Below, piece by piece: positions 8,537 to 16,894 of a stretch of DNA of 64,000 nucleotides; within the stretch, counting starts at the first letter, position 1; each line of letters begins with the position of its first letter. The stretch is from Mycobacterium sp. IS-1496 (GTDB lineage: Bacteria > Actinomycetota > Actinomycetes > Mycobacteriales > Mycobacteriaceae), in assembly GCF_001499995.1 (NCBI RefSeq), contig NZ_LQIU01000067.1, positions 62,001 to 126,000 on the forward strand, read 5' to 3'. The position numbers and the translations under genes are program-made. The notes beneath the pieces are model-generated. The model made no database searches. It was not told where the DNA came from and worked only from the letters and a program-made list of their open reading frames with translations.

Positions 8537-10210
8537 TTACTGGGTCGGGCGCAGCACCACGATGCCCGGGATGGTCCGCATGTAGTCGAAGAACGGGACG
8601 TCGACCACCCGGTTGTGTTCCCGCAGCGACGACGCATTCCGCACCGCCGGTCCGTTCGGGGTGTCGACGTACATCCCGACGTGCGTGACGTCGAGACCGC
8701 CGTCTGCGGCGTACGCCCCGATGTAGTCACCGGTGCGCAGACCGTCCACGACCGCGTCGTCGATCTCTTCGCTCGGGATGTAGGTGATCTGGCGTGGCAC
8801 CTCGGGCAGCCCGGGTAGGTACACCCCGCCGTCGTTCTTCCTGTTGAGGCGTTTGGCCACCGTCTTCGCCCGGGCGCCGAGGTCCGCGGTCACATCCGTC
8901 GCGATCGCCGGCGTCGCCGCCGACCAGTCGGTGAAGAAGTGCCTTCGGGTGCTGAACCCGACGACACCGTCTTTGTAGCGGACGTCGATGAGACGGTCGA
9001 CGAACTCCTCGCGGTCGTCGGCGCGTTTGAGCGCCTCGACGTAGTCGACGTATGTGAAGCAGTCCACCGCCTCGACGTTGACGATGAGTTCCTCGGGTCG
9101 GTTCGTGGAGCCGACCAGGGTGTTGGGGCCGTACGGCACCCCGAGGAACTTGCTCGACACCGCCTCGGCAACAGACGGAACACGTTGGCGCACAGCGTGG
9201 TTGCGCACCCGCAGCAGCTCTTCGAGGATCTTCTCGCTGCGGCCGTGGACACGGATGACCGGCGGCTCGAGAGGGTGTTTGGCCAAGTAGTCGGTGACGG
9301 GGATCGGTGCGGTCGCGGCGTAGCCGATGGGCAACACCACGTCACCGGCGGTGGAGTTGTAGTAGACGTCCCAGCGGTAGAAACCCTCGAAGGCCGCCGG
9401 GTCGCGGGCCAGCGCCGCCGCGTAATCGCTGACCGCCCGCACGTACTCGTTCGAGTTGTTGTACCGCCACAGCGCGCCGTCGGGGTTGCGGGCGAAGTTG
9501 TTGGCGGCGAGGTAGCGGCCGGCGGCCATGATGCTGTCGTGGGGGGAGGTGATGTCGCCGCCCGCGCCGTACGCCGCGAACGTCGCAGGCATGAACTGCA
9601 TCGGCCCCTGGGCGCCGGCCGTGCTGACCCCGGCGATGCGCCCGAACGCCGTCTCCACCAGGTTGATCGCCGCCAGATAGTTCCACCCGACACCGAAGGT
9701 CGACTCCGCCTTGCGGTAGTAGCCCATCAACTCGTCGGCGGGCCGCGGCGCGACGATCCGCCAGGCCGGCAGGGTCGGTTTCGCGTCGCCCCTGCTCAAC
9801 GCCGTCAACTGGCGCCGCGCGCTGACGTTGCGGTCGTAGACCTCGATCAGCCACGCCGGGACCCGCGCCCGCACCTGCGCATCCCATTCGGGGTGGCGTC
9901 CCAGCGCGCGGTAGGCCAATTGCTGACGCCGCGCGGCCGCCACCATCAGCGCCTCCGGAGACGACGGGTCGCGCAGCACCCGCTCGTCGGCGACGAGGTC
10001 GTCGACGATCCGCAGCGGATCAGCCGCCAGGCGCAGTTTCGGCGGTGTGGGCGCGGCCTTGGGTGCGGGGGAGGGCGCGGCCGCCGCGGGCGTCGGAGCC
10101 GGGGGCGACGGCGCGGCCGGACTGGAGCAGCCGCCGGCCGCCACCGCGACGACGAGGAGAAGAGACGGCGCCGCCCTCAACAGGGCGGGCAGGGCGTGAT
10201 GGTGGATCAA
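8537..10210 (-). CDS. Lipoprotein: lytic transglycosylase domain joined to DUF1460 domain
   Basis: The product (557 residues) begins with a lipoprotein signal ending in a lipobox (VAAGGC) and a Pro/Ala-rich linker. The middle holds a soluble lytic transglycosylase domain (ESTFGVGWNYLAAINLVET with catalytic-type Glu, then GAQGPMQFMPATF). The C-terminal 230 residues resemble DUF1460, a papain-like amidase/peptidase family, with VDCFTYVDYVEAL giving a nucleophile-type Cys. It would be anchored outside the membrane and could cut both the glycan and the stem peptide of peptidoglycan. The TTG at 10210 is preferred because GGAG precedes it and the signal peptide then has a normal short n-region; GTG at 10249 is the alternative. 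Confidence 0.85.
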   Translation of the reverse strand: MIHHHALPALLRAAPSLLLVVAVAAGGCSSPAAPSPPAPTPAAAAPSPAPKAAPTPPKLRLAADPLRIVDDLVADERVLRDPSSPEALMVAAARRQQLAYRALGRHPEWDAQVRARVPAWLIEVYDRNVSARRQLTALSRGDAKPTLPAWRIVAPRPADELMGYYRKAESTFGVGWNYLAAINLVETAFGRIAGVSTAGAQGPMQFMPATFAAYGAGGDITSPHDSIMAAGRYLAANNFARNPDGALWRYNNSNEYVRAVSDYAAALARDPAAFEGFYRWDVYYNSTAGDVVLPIGYAATAPIPVTDYLAKHPLEPPVIRVHGRSEKILEELLRVRNHAVRQRVPSVAEAVSSKFLGVPYGPNTLVGSTNRPEELIVNVEAVDCFTYVDYVEALKRADDREEFVDRLIDVRYKDGVVGFSTRRHFFTDWSAATPAIATDVTADLGARAKTVAKRLNRKNDGGVYLPGLPEVPRQITYIPSEEIDDAVVDGLRTGDYIGAYAADGGLDVTHVGMYVDTPNGPAVRNASSLREHNRVVDVPFFDYMRTIPGIVVLRPTQ

Positions 10211-10306
10211 GGGTTCACTCCGGAGATTGCGTACACCCGACGGTCGCACATCCGGACCGTGACGTGACGTCCGCCCCGCCGGTGAGGGCCGCGGTCGGCG
10301 GAAAAA

Positions 10307-10320
10307 GGGTCCAATGCCCC
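10307..10320. promoter_or_regulatory. Candidate DosR box upstream of hydrogenase operon
   Basis: GGGTCCAATGCCCC matches the DosR palindrome GGGACTWWAGTCCC at 10 of 14 positions. It is centred about 41 bases before the GTG of the first hydrogenase gene, a fitting place for an activator if the transcript begins at the start codon. Confidence 0.5.
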
Positions 10321-10354
10321 TACCTCAGCTCCAGGCTGAGAGCACGATAGGCCT

Positions 10355-11452
10355 GTGAGCGTCGGGGTGATCGACGCTGCGGGGTTGCAGCAGCTGGTGG
10401 CCGCGTTGATTGCGCGCGGCTACCGGGTGGTGGGCCCGACCGTCTCGGACAACGCGATCGTGCTCGCCGAACTGACCTCGGCCGACGAGCTGCCCCGCGG
10501 CTGGGGGGTGGAGGTGGCCCCCGGCCGGTACCAGCTGCGCCGTCGCGACGACGACGCGCTGTTCGGGCATTCCGCCGGCCCGCAGTCCTGGAAGCAGTTC
10601 CTCCATCCGCCCCGGCAGCGGGTGTGGTCGTCGGACGGCGACCGACCGGAGGAGCCCCCGAAGTACGCCTTCGTCGGGGTACGGGCATGTGACCTGGCGG
10701 CGATCCGTGTGCTCGACGGTGTGCTGGGTGAGGGCGCCTATCCGGACCGGGGCTTCGTCGGCCGCCTGAAGCGGATCTTCGTCGTCGCGGTGAACTGCAC
10801 CGAACCCGGCGGCCTGTGCTTCTGCGCGTCGATGAACACCGGCCCTGCCGTCGGCCCCGGCTACGACCTCGCCCTCACCGAGCGCATCGACGAAGCGGGC
10901 CGGCGCTACGTCGTGGACGTGGGCAGCGACGACGGCGCCGAGGTGCTGGCCGCCGTCGCCCACCGCGACGCCGAACAGGACGAGATCGACTCGGCCCGCG
11001 CCGAGGTGAGCGAGGCGGCACATCACATGGGCCGCCACATGCCGGAGACGGACCTGCGCCGGCTGTTGATCGAGTCGCGCGAATCCTCCCAGTGGGACGA
11101 GGTGGCCGGTCGGTGTCTGACGTGCGGGAACTGCACCATGGTGTGTCCGACCTGCTTCTGCACCAGCGTCGAGGACGTCACCGACCTCACCGGCGAACAC
11201 GCCGAGCGCTGGATGCACTGGTCGTCGTGCTTCGAGCTCGACTTCACGTTCGTCCACGAAGGAAGCACCCGGCAGTCGGCGCCGTCGCGATACCGGCACT
11301 GGCTCACCCACAAACTCGGCACCTGGCACGACCAGTTCGGCAGCAGCGGATGCGTGGGTTGCGGACGCTGTATCGCCTGGTGTCCCACCGGGATCGACAT
11401 CACCGCGGAGATGACCACGATGGCCGACGGGGCGGCACCCGCCGATGACTGA
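10355..11452 (+). CDS. hyhB: NiFe hydrogenase 4Fe-4S subunit (group 3b type, beta)
   Basis: The 365-residue protein carries two ferredoxin-type clusters near its C-terminus (CLTCGNCTMVCPTC and CVGCGRCIAWCP) after a long domain typical of the beta subunit of sulfhydrogenase-like NADP-linked hydrogenases. It would pass electrons between the flavin subunit and the NiFe dimer in a cytoplasmic tetramer. It is the first gene of a tight operon; the next gene overlaps it by 8 bases. The GTG start has no clear ribosome site, so a leaderless start is likely. In M. smegmatis the comparable Hyh enzyme is a DosR-dependent, hypoxia-induced hydrogenase, and a DosR-like box lies just upstream here. Confidence 0.88.
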   Translation: MSVGVIDAAGLQQLVAALIARGYRVVGPTVSDNAIVLAELTSADELPRGWGVEVAPGRYQLRRRDDDALFGHSAGPQSWKQFLHPPRQRVWSSDGDRPEEPPKYAFVGVRACDLAAIRVLDGVLGEGAYPDRGFVGRLKRIFVVAVNCTEPGGLCFCASMNTGPAVGPGYDLALTERIDEAGRRYVVDVGSDDGAEVLAAVAHRDAEQDEIDSARAEVSEAAHHMGRHMPETDLRRLLIESRESSQWDEVAGRCLTCGNCTMVCPTCFCTSVEDVTDLTGEHAERWMHWSSCFELDFTFVHEGSTRQSAPSRYRHWLTHKLGTWHDQFGSSGCVGCGRCIAWCPTGIDITAEMTTMADGAAPADD

Positions 11453-12299
11453 CGCCATGACCACGTCGGCGCCGACGTCGGCGATGACCCCGGTGCCCTA
11501 CCGGGTGCGCACGCGCGTCGCCGAGAACCGCGACTCGGCCACCTTGCGCCTCGAACCGGTCGGCGAACCGCTCCGCGCGCCGAAACCAGGCGAGTTCATG
11601 ATGCTCTACGCCTTCGGGATCGGCGAGGTCGCGATCTCGGTCAGCGGGTCCCCCACGGACACCGACGATGCCGTCACCCACACCATCCGCGCGGTCGGCG
11701 CCGTGAGCCGGGCGCTGCACGACGCGCAGCCCGGCACCGTGATCGGGATGCGTGGACCGTTGGGCACCGACTGGGGACTCGACGACGCCGTGGGGCGCGA
11801 TCTCGTCGTCGTGGCCGGCGGGGTCGGCCTCGCCCCGCTCCGGCCGGTGGTGCTCGGCGCACTGGCCGAGCGGGACCGCTACGGCAGGGTGGCGCTGATC
11901 GCCGGCGCCCGCTCACGTGACGACTTCCTGTTCGCCGACGAGCTCCGGCGCTGGGCCGACAGCGGCGCCGTCGACGTCCACCTGACCGTCGACGTGCCCG
12001 TCCAGGGCTGGCCGGGCGAGGTCGGGTTCGTCACCGAGCCCCTACGTCGGCTACCCGTCCGGCCGGGCCGCACCACCGCGTTCCTGTGCGGTCCCGAACC
12101 GATGATGCGCAACAGCGCGGCGGAGCTGGTTCGCAAAGGGCTCGCCCGCAACGACATCCGCGTCTCGCTCGAACGGAACATGCAGTGCGGGATCGGCTGG
12201 TGCGGGCACTGCCAGCTCGGCCCGCTCCTGCTGTGCCGCGACGGACCCGTCGTGGGATACGACGTCGCCGAGCCACTGCTTCAGGTCGAGGAGCTGTAG
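11445..12299 (+). CDS. hyhG: NiFe hydrogenase FAD/NAD(P)-binding subunit (gamma)
   Basis: The 284-residue product is a ferredoxin-reductase-like flavoprotein: an FAD domain (KPGEFMMLYAF), a nucleotide-binding domain (VVAGGVGLAPLRPV, then FLCGPEPMM) and a C-terminal 2Fe-2S loop (CGIGWCGHCQLG ... C). It matches the gamma subunit of group 3b hydrogenases, where NAD(P)H or NAD(P)+ exchanges electrons with the complex. It overlaps the upstream gene by 8 bases, and its stop is directly followed by the small subunit start, so strict co-expression is expected. Confidence 0.9.
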   Translation: MTDAMTTSAPTSAMTPVPYRVRTRVAENRDSATLRLEPVGEPLRAPKPGEFMMLYAFGIGEVAISVSGSPTDTDDAVTHTIRAVGAVSRALHDAQPGTVIGMRGPLGTDWGLDDAVGRDLVVVAGGVGLAPLRPVVLGALAERDRYGRVALIAGARSRDDFLFADELRRWADSGAVDVHLTVDVPVQGWPGEVGFVTEPLRRLPVRPGRTTAFLCGPEPMMRNSAAELVRKGLARNDIRVSLERNMQCGIGWCGHCQLGPLLLCRDGPVVGYDVAEPLLQVEEL

Positions 12300-13058
12300 A
12301 TGAGCCCACCCACGCTCGGCGTCTGGAAGTTCGCCTCCTGCGACGGCTGCCAGCTGACCCTGCTGGACTGTGAGGACGAACTTCTCACCCTCGCCGGTCA
12401 GGTGCAGATCGCCACTTTCCTGGAGGCGTCGAGTGCGATCCTGGGCGGCCCCTACGACGTGTCGCTGGTCGAGGGGTCGATCACCACCGCGGCGGACCAG
12501 CGGCGTATCAAGGAGATTCGCGAGCAGTCGAAGGTGCTGGTCACCATCGGCGCGTGCGCGACCGCAGGCGGAGTGCAGGCGCTGCGCAACTTCGCCGACG
12601 TCGAGGAGTTCGCGTCGGTGGTCTACGCCCGGCCCGATTACATCGACACCCTGGCGACCTCCACGCCCGCCGCGGCGCACGTCCGGGTGGACTATCAGCT
12701 GCAGGGCTGCCCGATCGACCGCGGGCAGCTGCTCGACACCCTCGCCGCACTGCTGGTGGGGCGCAAACCGCGGCTGCCGGCAAAGACGGTGTGCACCGAA
12801 TGCAAATTGCGCGGCGTGACGTGCGTGATGGTGGCCGAGGGCGTGCCCTGCCTGGGGCCGGTCACCCACGCCGGTTGCGGCGCACTGTGTCCGACGTATC
12901 ACCGTGGCTGTTACGGATGCTTCGGCCCCGCGGCGACGCCGAACACCGCCGCCCTCATCCCGGTGCTGCGCCGCGACGGGATGTCGGGCGGTGATGTCGA
13001 GCGGGTGTTCTCGACGTTCAACGTCGCCGAGTTCGCCGAGCACCGGAACGACTCGTGA
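12300..13058 (+). CDS. hyhS: NiFe hydrogenase small subunit
   Basis: The 252-residue protein has the cluster-binding cysteines of the hydrogenase small subunit: ASCDGCQLTLLDCE at the N-terminus (proximal 4Fe-4S), and later CTECKLRGVTC and CLGPVTHAGCGALC ... CYGC. There is no Tat signal, so the enzyme is cytoplasmic as expected for group 3b. It is related to the 20 kDa subunit of complex I, but the paired large subunit with intact nickel ligands rules out complex I. Its ATG begins the base after the upstream stop, and it overlaps the large subunit by 4 bases (GTGA). Confidence 0.92.
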   Translation: MSPPTLGVWKFASCDGCQLTLLDCEDELLTLAGQVQIATFLEASSAILGGPYDVSLVEGSITTAADQRRIKEIREQSKVLVTIGACATAGGVQALRNFADVEEFASVVYARPDYIDTLATSTPAAAHVRVDYQLQGCPIDRGQLLDTLAALLVGRKPRLPAKTVCTECKLRGVTCVMVAEGVPCLGPVTHAGCGALCPTYHRGCYGCFGPAATPNTAALIPVLRRDGMSGGDVERVFSTFNVAEFAEHRNDS

Positions 13059-14347
13059 ACCCGGAGATCCGCACCCTGACGGTCGGCGCGTTGACCCGGG
13101 TGGAAGGTGAAGGCGCGCTGCATGTCACGTTGACCGACGGCACGGTCGACACCGTCGAACTGAACATCTACGAGCCACCGCGGTTCTTCGAGGCCTTCCT
13201 GCGCGGACGGGCTCACACCGAACCGCCCGACATCACCGCGCGGGTGTGCGGCATCTGTCCGGTGGCCTATCAGGTGAGTGCCTGCAACGCGATCGAGGAT
13301 GCGTGTGGGGTGACGCTCGACCCCGAGCTGATCGAGCTGCGTCGGCTGTTGTACTGCGGGGAGTGGATTCACAGCCACGCCCTGCACATACTCCTGCTGC
13401 ATGCGCCGGACTTCCTGGGGTACCCCGACGCCATCGGTTTCGCCAAGGACCACCGGGAGTTCCTGGAGCGCGGGCTGGCCCTGAAGAAGGCCGGGAACCG
13501 GCTCATGGAGCAGCTCGGCGGACGCTCGATCCATCCGATCAACGTCCGGCTGGGCGGCTTCTACTCGGTGCCGCGCCGCGACGAGCTCGAACCACTCGCC
13601 GAACAGTTGCGGCGCGCGCTGGACGACGCCTTGTTCACCGTTCGCGCGGTGGCCGGATTCGACTGCCCCGAGGTGGAATTCGACCACGAGTTCCTCGCAC
13701 TGACCCACCCTGACCGGTATGCGATCGAGGACGGCACGATCCGGCGCAGCGCCGGAGCCCCGTTCCCGGTGGCCGAATTCGGTGAACACGTGAGGGAAAG
13801 CCAGGTGCCGCACTCCACGGCGCTGCATGCGACGCTCGACGGTGAGCGCTATCTGACCGGTCCCCTGGCGCGGTACTCGCTGAACTCGGCCGCCCTCTCG
13901 CCGACGGCCCGACAGGCCGCCGCGGACGCGGGACTCGGCGCGCAATGCCGAAACCCGTTCCGCAGCATCGTGGTTCGCGCCGTGGAAATCGTCTACGCGA
14001 TCGAGGAGGCGTTGCGGATCATCGACGAGTACGAGCGGCCTGCGCGTCCCTTCGTCGACGTCGCACCGCGCCCCAGGGTGGGCCACGGTGTCAGCGAAGC
14101 GCCGCGCGGGCTGCTGTACCACCGTTACGAGATCGGCGACGACGGTCTGATCGCCGCGGCGACGATGGTGCCGCCGACAGCGCAGAACCAGGCCGCCATC
14201 GAATACGAGATGGCCCAGCTGGTTGCAGGCAACCTCAACATCGACGACGCGACGCTGACGTCGATGTGCGAGCGCTCGATCCGCAACCACGACCCGTGCA
14301 TCTCGTGTTCGGCCCACTTCCTGACCCTCACCGTCGAGCGCAGATGA
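13055..14347 (+). CDS. hyhL: NiFe hydrogenase large (catalytic) subunit
   Basis: The 430-residue protein has both nickel-binding signatures: L1 RVCGIC (C65, C68) and L2 DPCISC (C415, C418). About nine residues (FLTLTVERR) follow H421, the usual cleavage point of the maturation protease, whose gene is next. So the precursor appears complete and processable. It should catalyse reversible H2 evolution/uptake coupled to NAD(P)(H). Nothing is missing from the active-site motifs. HypA-F maturation genes are not in this window. Confidence 0.95.
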   Translation: MNPEIRTLTVGALTRVEGEGALHVTLTDGTVDTVELNIYEPPRFFEAFLRGRAHTEPPDITARVCGICPVAYQVSACNAIEDACGVTLDPELIELRRLLYCGEWIHSHALHILLLHAPDFLGYPDAIGFAKDHREFLERGLALKKAGNRLMEQLGGRSIHPINVRLGGFYSVPRRDELEPLAEQLRRALDDALFTVRAVAGFDCPEVEFDHEFLALTHPDRYAIEDGTIRRSAGAPFPVAEFGEHVRESQVPHSTALHATLDGERYLTGPLARYSLNSAALSPTARQAAADAGLGAQCRNPFRSIVVRAVEIVYAIEEALRIIDEYERPARPFVDVAPRPRVGHGVSEAPRGLLYHRYEIGDDGLIAAATMVPPTAQNQAAIEYEMAQLVAGNLNIDDATLTSMCERSIRNHDPCISCSAHFLTLTVERR

Positions 14348-14354
14348 GCGGTGA

Positions 14355-14861
14355 GTGGTCGTGATCGGGGACGTCGTGGTGTTAGGCATCGGCAACAGCT
14401 GTCGCCGTGACGACGGGGTGGGCCCGGCCGTCGCAGCGGCCGTCGGCGCCCGAGGCGCGCCCGGTGTCCGGGTTGTGTGCGTGGCCGACGATCCGTGCGA
14501 GATCCTCGACGCGTGGGCCGGGGCCCGGCTCGCCGTCGTGATCGACGCGGCAGTCGTCACACCGGCGACGCCGGGCCGCATTCACCGGTGCCCCGCCGAT
14601 CGGCTCCTGTCGTCACCTGCGATGAGCTCCCACGGCATGGACATCGCCACGGTGGTCGAGCTGGGCCGGGCTTTGAACAGGATGCCCGACGACCTCCTGG
14701 TGCTCGCCGTCGAAGTCGCCGAGACCGGGTTCGGGGTCGGATTGTCCGCCGCGGTGCAGGCCGCGGTACCGGATGCGGTCGACGCCGTGCTCAGTGCGAG
14801 CCGCCAGAGGCCGTCGGACCGCAGGCAAGGGTCCAAATGCCCTGGCCGGGTGACGCCGTGA
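14355..14861 (+). CDS. Hydrogenase maturation protease
   Basis: The 168-residue product has the HycI/HyaD-type endopeptidase opening (VVLGIGNSCRRDDGVG) with the nickel-sensing Asp, and the SSHGMDI segment typical of the family. It would remove the C-terminal tail of the large subunit after nickel insertion. It starts 7 bases after the large subunit stop; GTG at 14355 or at 14361 are both possible. The C-terminal 15 residues are low-complexity, and their DNA holds a DosR-like palindrome (14829-14842). Confidence 0.88.
   Translation: MVVIGDVVVLGIGNSCRRDDGVGPAVAAAVGARGAPGVRVVCVADDPCEILDAWAGARLAVVIDAAVVTPATPGRIHRCPADRLLSSPAMSSHGMDIATVVELGRALNRMPDDLLVLAVEVAETGFGVGLSAAVQAAVPDAVDAVLSASRQRPSDRRQGSKCPGRVTP
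14829..14842. promoter_or_regulatory. Candidate internal DosR box
   Basis: GGGTCCAAATGCCC lies in the 3' end of the protease gene, 50 bases before the first KAS III gene. It matches the DosR palindrome at 10 of 14 positions and resembles the box at 10307. It could give the KAS III pair its own hypoxic promoter. Confidence 0.35.
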
Positions 14862-14892
14862 TGATCGACCATCGCATCGGGAGGTGACGTTC

Positions 14893-15996
14893 GTGACCAC
14901 ACACTGGCTGGTGATGGACCACTCGACGGAGAACGGTGAAGCGCCGTACCGCACCCGGTTGGCCGCTGCCGGCCGGCATCTGCCCGCCACCCGTCTGACG
15001 ACCGACGAGCTGATGGCGTCGACCCGTCACAACACCCACATCGACCTCGAACGCCTCACCGGCATCCACGAGCGCCGGGTGTCCGTCGGGGACGAGGACT
15101 CCTACAGCCTGGCGACCACGGCCGCGCGCGACTGCCTGGACAGGGCGGGGTCGCCGGCCTCCGACATCGACGTCGTCATCAGCTGCAGCATCACGAAATT
15201 CCACGGCGGTCTGACCCAGTGGGTGGAGCCGACCATGAGCAGCGCGGTCGCCCACGCGATCGGCGCACACCGTGCGATGACGTTCGACCTGTCGAACGCG
15301 TGTGCCGGAATGCTCACCGGCGTCACGGTTCTGAACAACTGGATCCGGCAGGGCGTGGTGCGGAGGGGCCTGGTGGTCAGCGGGGAGTACATCTCCCAGC
15401 TGGGCCGCAACGCCGCCCGCCACATCCGCACCATCATGAGCAAAGAACTCGCGTGCCTGACGCTGGGGGACGCCGGAGCGGCGCTGCTGCTCGAACGCGC
15501 AGGCGCCGACTCGGGCACGATCAGCCTCGCCGGCTTCACCACGATCGCCGACCACAGCCGGTTGTGCCTGGCCTACCCCAAGGGCCGTGACCCGGGGGCG
15601 CGGATGTTCACCGACTCCCGCGCGATCCAACGCGCAGCGATCGCCGACACACCGGTGCTCCTGCACGAGGTCCTGGACGCGGCGGGGATCGCCATCCACG
15701 ACATCGACCACGTGATCACCCACCAGACCTCCGCGCGTGCCATCCGCAAGGGCATGGCCGAGATGTCGGCGGTCTTCGGCGACGCCCCCCGCCACGACGC
15801 GGTGATCACCGTCGACCGCTACGGGAACACGGCGTCGACGACACACACCGTCGCCCTCGTCGAAGAACTCGAAGCGGGCCACATCCAGCCCGGCGAGACC
15901 ATCGCGCTGATCGCGTTGGCGTCGGGGCTCGAGATCGGGGTCGTACTCATCGAGGTGGACGAGGATCTGGTGAAACGCTATGGGCACCATCATTGA
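14893..15996 (+). CDS. 3-oxoacyl-ACP synthase III family enzyme (full catalytic triad)
   Basis: The 367-residue product has a thiolase-fold KAS III layout with all three catalytic residues: C137 (SNACAGM), H277 (ITHQTS) and N312 (RYGNTAS). It should form a thioester at C137 and carry out a Claisen condensation or acyl transfer. The GTG at 14893 has GGGAGG eight bases upstream. It begins 31 bases after the hydrogenase protease and overlaps the next gene by 17 bases. The sequence is unlike a housekeeping FabH in its surroundings; a specialised lipid or small-molecule role is inferred. Confidence 0.88.
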   Translation: MTTHWLVMDHSTENGEAPYRTRLAAAGRHLPATRLTTDELMASTRHNTHIDLERLTGIHERRVSVGDEDSYSLATTAARDCLDRAGSPASDIDVVISCSITKFHGGLTQWVEPTMSSAVAHAIGAHRAMTFDLSNACAGMLTGVTVLNNWIRQGVVRRGLVVSGEYISQLGRNAARHIRTIMSKELACLTLGDAGAALLLERAGADSGTISLAGFTTIADHSRLCLAYPKGRDPGARMFTDSRAIQRAAIADTPVLLHEVLDAAGIAIHDIDHVITHQTSARAIRKGMAEMSAVFGDAPRHDAVITVDRYGNTASTTHTVALVEELEAGHIQPGETIALIALASGLEIGVVLIEVDEDLVKRYGHHH

Positions 15997-16894
15997 TCAG
16001 GTCGCGGTCACGCGCGGCGGCTGGCGGGACCGGCACAGCGCCCTGCATCTGGCCGTCGCGGCCGCGAGATCGTGTCTCGACGCCGCGCGCCGCGATCCCG
16101 ACGATCTGAGCCTCCTCGTCAACGCCGGGATCTACCGGGACAAGAACCTGGGGGAGCCCGCGCTGGCGGCGCTGATCCAGGAGGACATCGGCGCCAATCC
16201 CGAGGATCCCCCCGGCGGCCTGCGCGACGATGCGCACGGCACGTTCTCGTTCGACATCTCCAACGGCAGCTGCGGGGTCCTGACCGGGCTGCAGGTCGTC
16301 GACGGCTTCCTGCGGTCACGGGCGGCCACCCACGCGCTCATCACCGCCAGCGACGCCGATCCCGGCCGGGGGATGAGCAGACACTTCCCGTTCTCGCCCG
16401 TCGGGGCGGCGCTGCTGTGCGACTGGACCGACGACGACTCGGGCCTCGGGCGGGTGAGCTGGGTGAGCGATCCCGACGACGGGAACTCCTTCCGCGCCAC
16501 CGTGGGTTCGGTGGATGCACGAAACGTGTTGCGATTCACTGAATCCGGCGATCTCGACGGACGGTTCGCGGAGGCGGCCGCGCACGCCGCGCGCATCTGT
16601 CTGGACGACGCCGGGCTGACGTTGTCCGACGTCGACGTCGTGGTGGCCGCGCCCGGGCGCCCGGACTACGGTGCCGCGCTCGCCCGGCGACTCGATCTGC
16701 GAGCCGGCCGGATCGTCATCGCCGACGACGCGAACGCCCACACCGCCTCGCTCGCCTCGGCATTGAAGCGCGCGTTGACGGACCTCCCGCAGGGAGCGCT
16801 GATCCTGATCGTCGCCGCAGGTGCCGGAATCACCGCGGGGGCAGCTCTGTACCGGGCGCCGGGCCGGCCGGAACCGGACGGCCGGCCTCGCTGA
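15980..16894 (+). CDS. Degenerate KAS III-like partner protein
   Basis: The 304-residue product shares the fold of its upstream neighbour and keeps the Cys (C98 in ISNGSCGVL), but the active-site His is replaced (A224 in VVAAPG) and the Asn region is altered (DANAHTAS). It is shorter by about 60 residues. The 17-base overlap with the complete KAS III gene implies translational coupling, which suggests a heteromeric enzyme such as the PqsB/PqsC type, where one subunit is catalytically reduced. Its last 65 bases overlap the convergent pfkB gene. The product is unknown. Confidence 0.8.
   Translation: MGTIIDQVAVTRGGWRDRHSALHLAVAAARSCLDAARRDPDDLSLLVNAGIYRDKNLGEPALAALIQEDIGANPEDPPGGLRDDAHGTFSFDISNGSCGVLTGLQVVDGFLRSRAATHALITASDADPGRGMSRHFPFSPVGAALLCDWTDDDSGLGRVSWVSDPDDGNSFRATVGSVDARNVLRFTESGDLDGRFAEAAAHAARICLDDAGLTLSDVDVVVAAPGRPDYGAALARRLDLRAGRIVIADDANAHTASLASALKRALTDLPQGALILIVAAGAGITAGAALYRAPGRPEPDGRPR

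Noticed and set aside
12300..13058. Small subunit as a complex I (NuoB-type) protein
   Set aside because: The next gene has both Cys pairs for nickel and a cleavable C-terminus, so it is a hydrogenase.
12911..14581. 556-codon minus-strand frame across the hydrogenase large subunit
   Set aside because: The plus-strand frame has perfect nickel motifs; the minus frame is a shadow.
16830..16894. Overlap of KAS III-like and pfkB 3' ends as a sign of frameshift
   Set aside because: Both frames keep normal C-terminal lengths; convergent overlaps of this size occur in compact GC-rich genomes.
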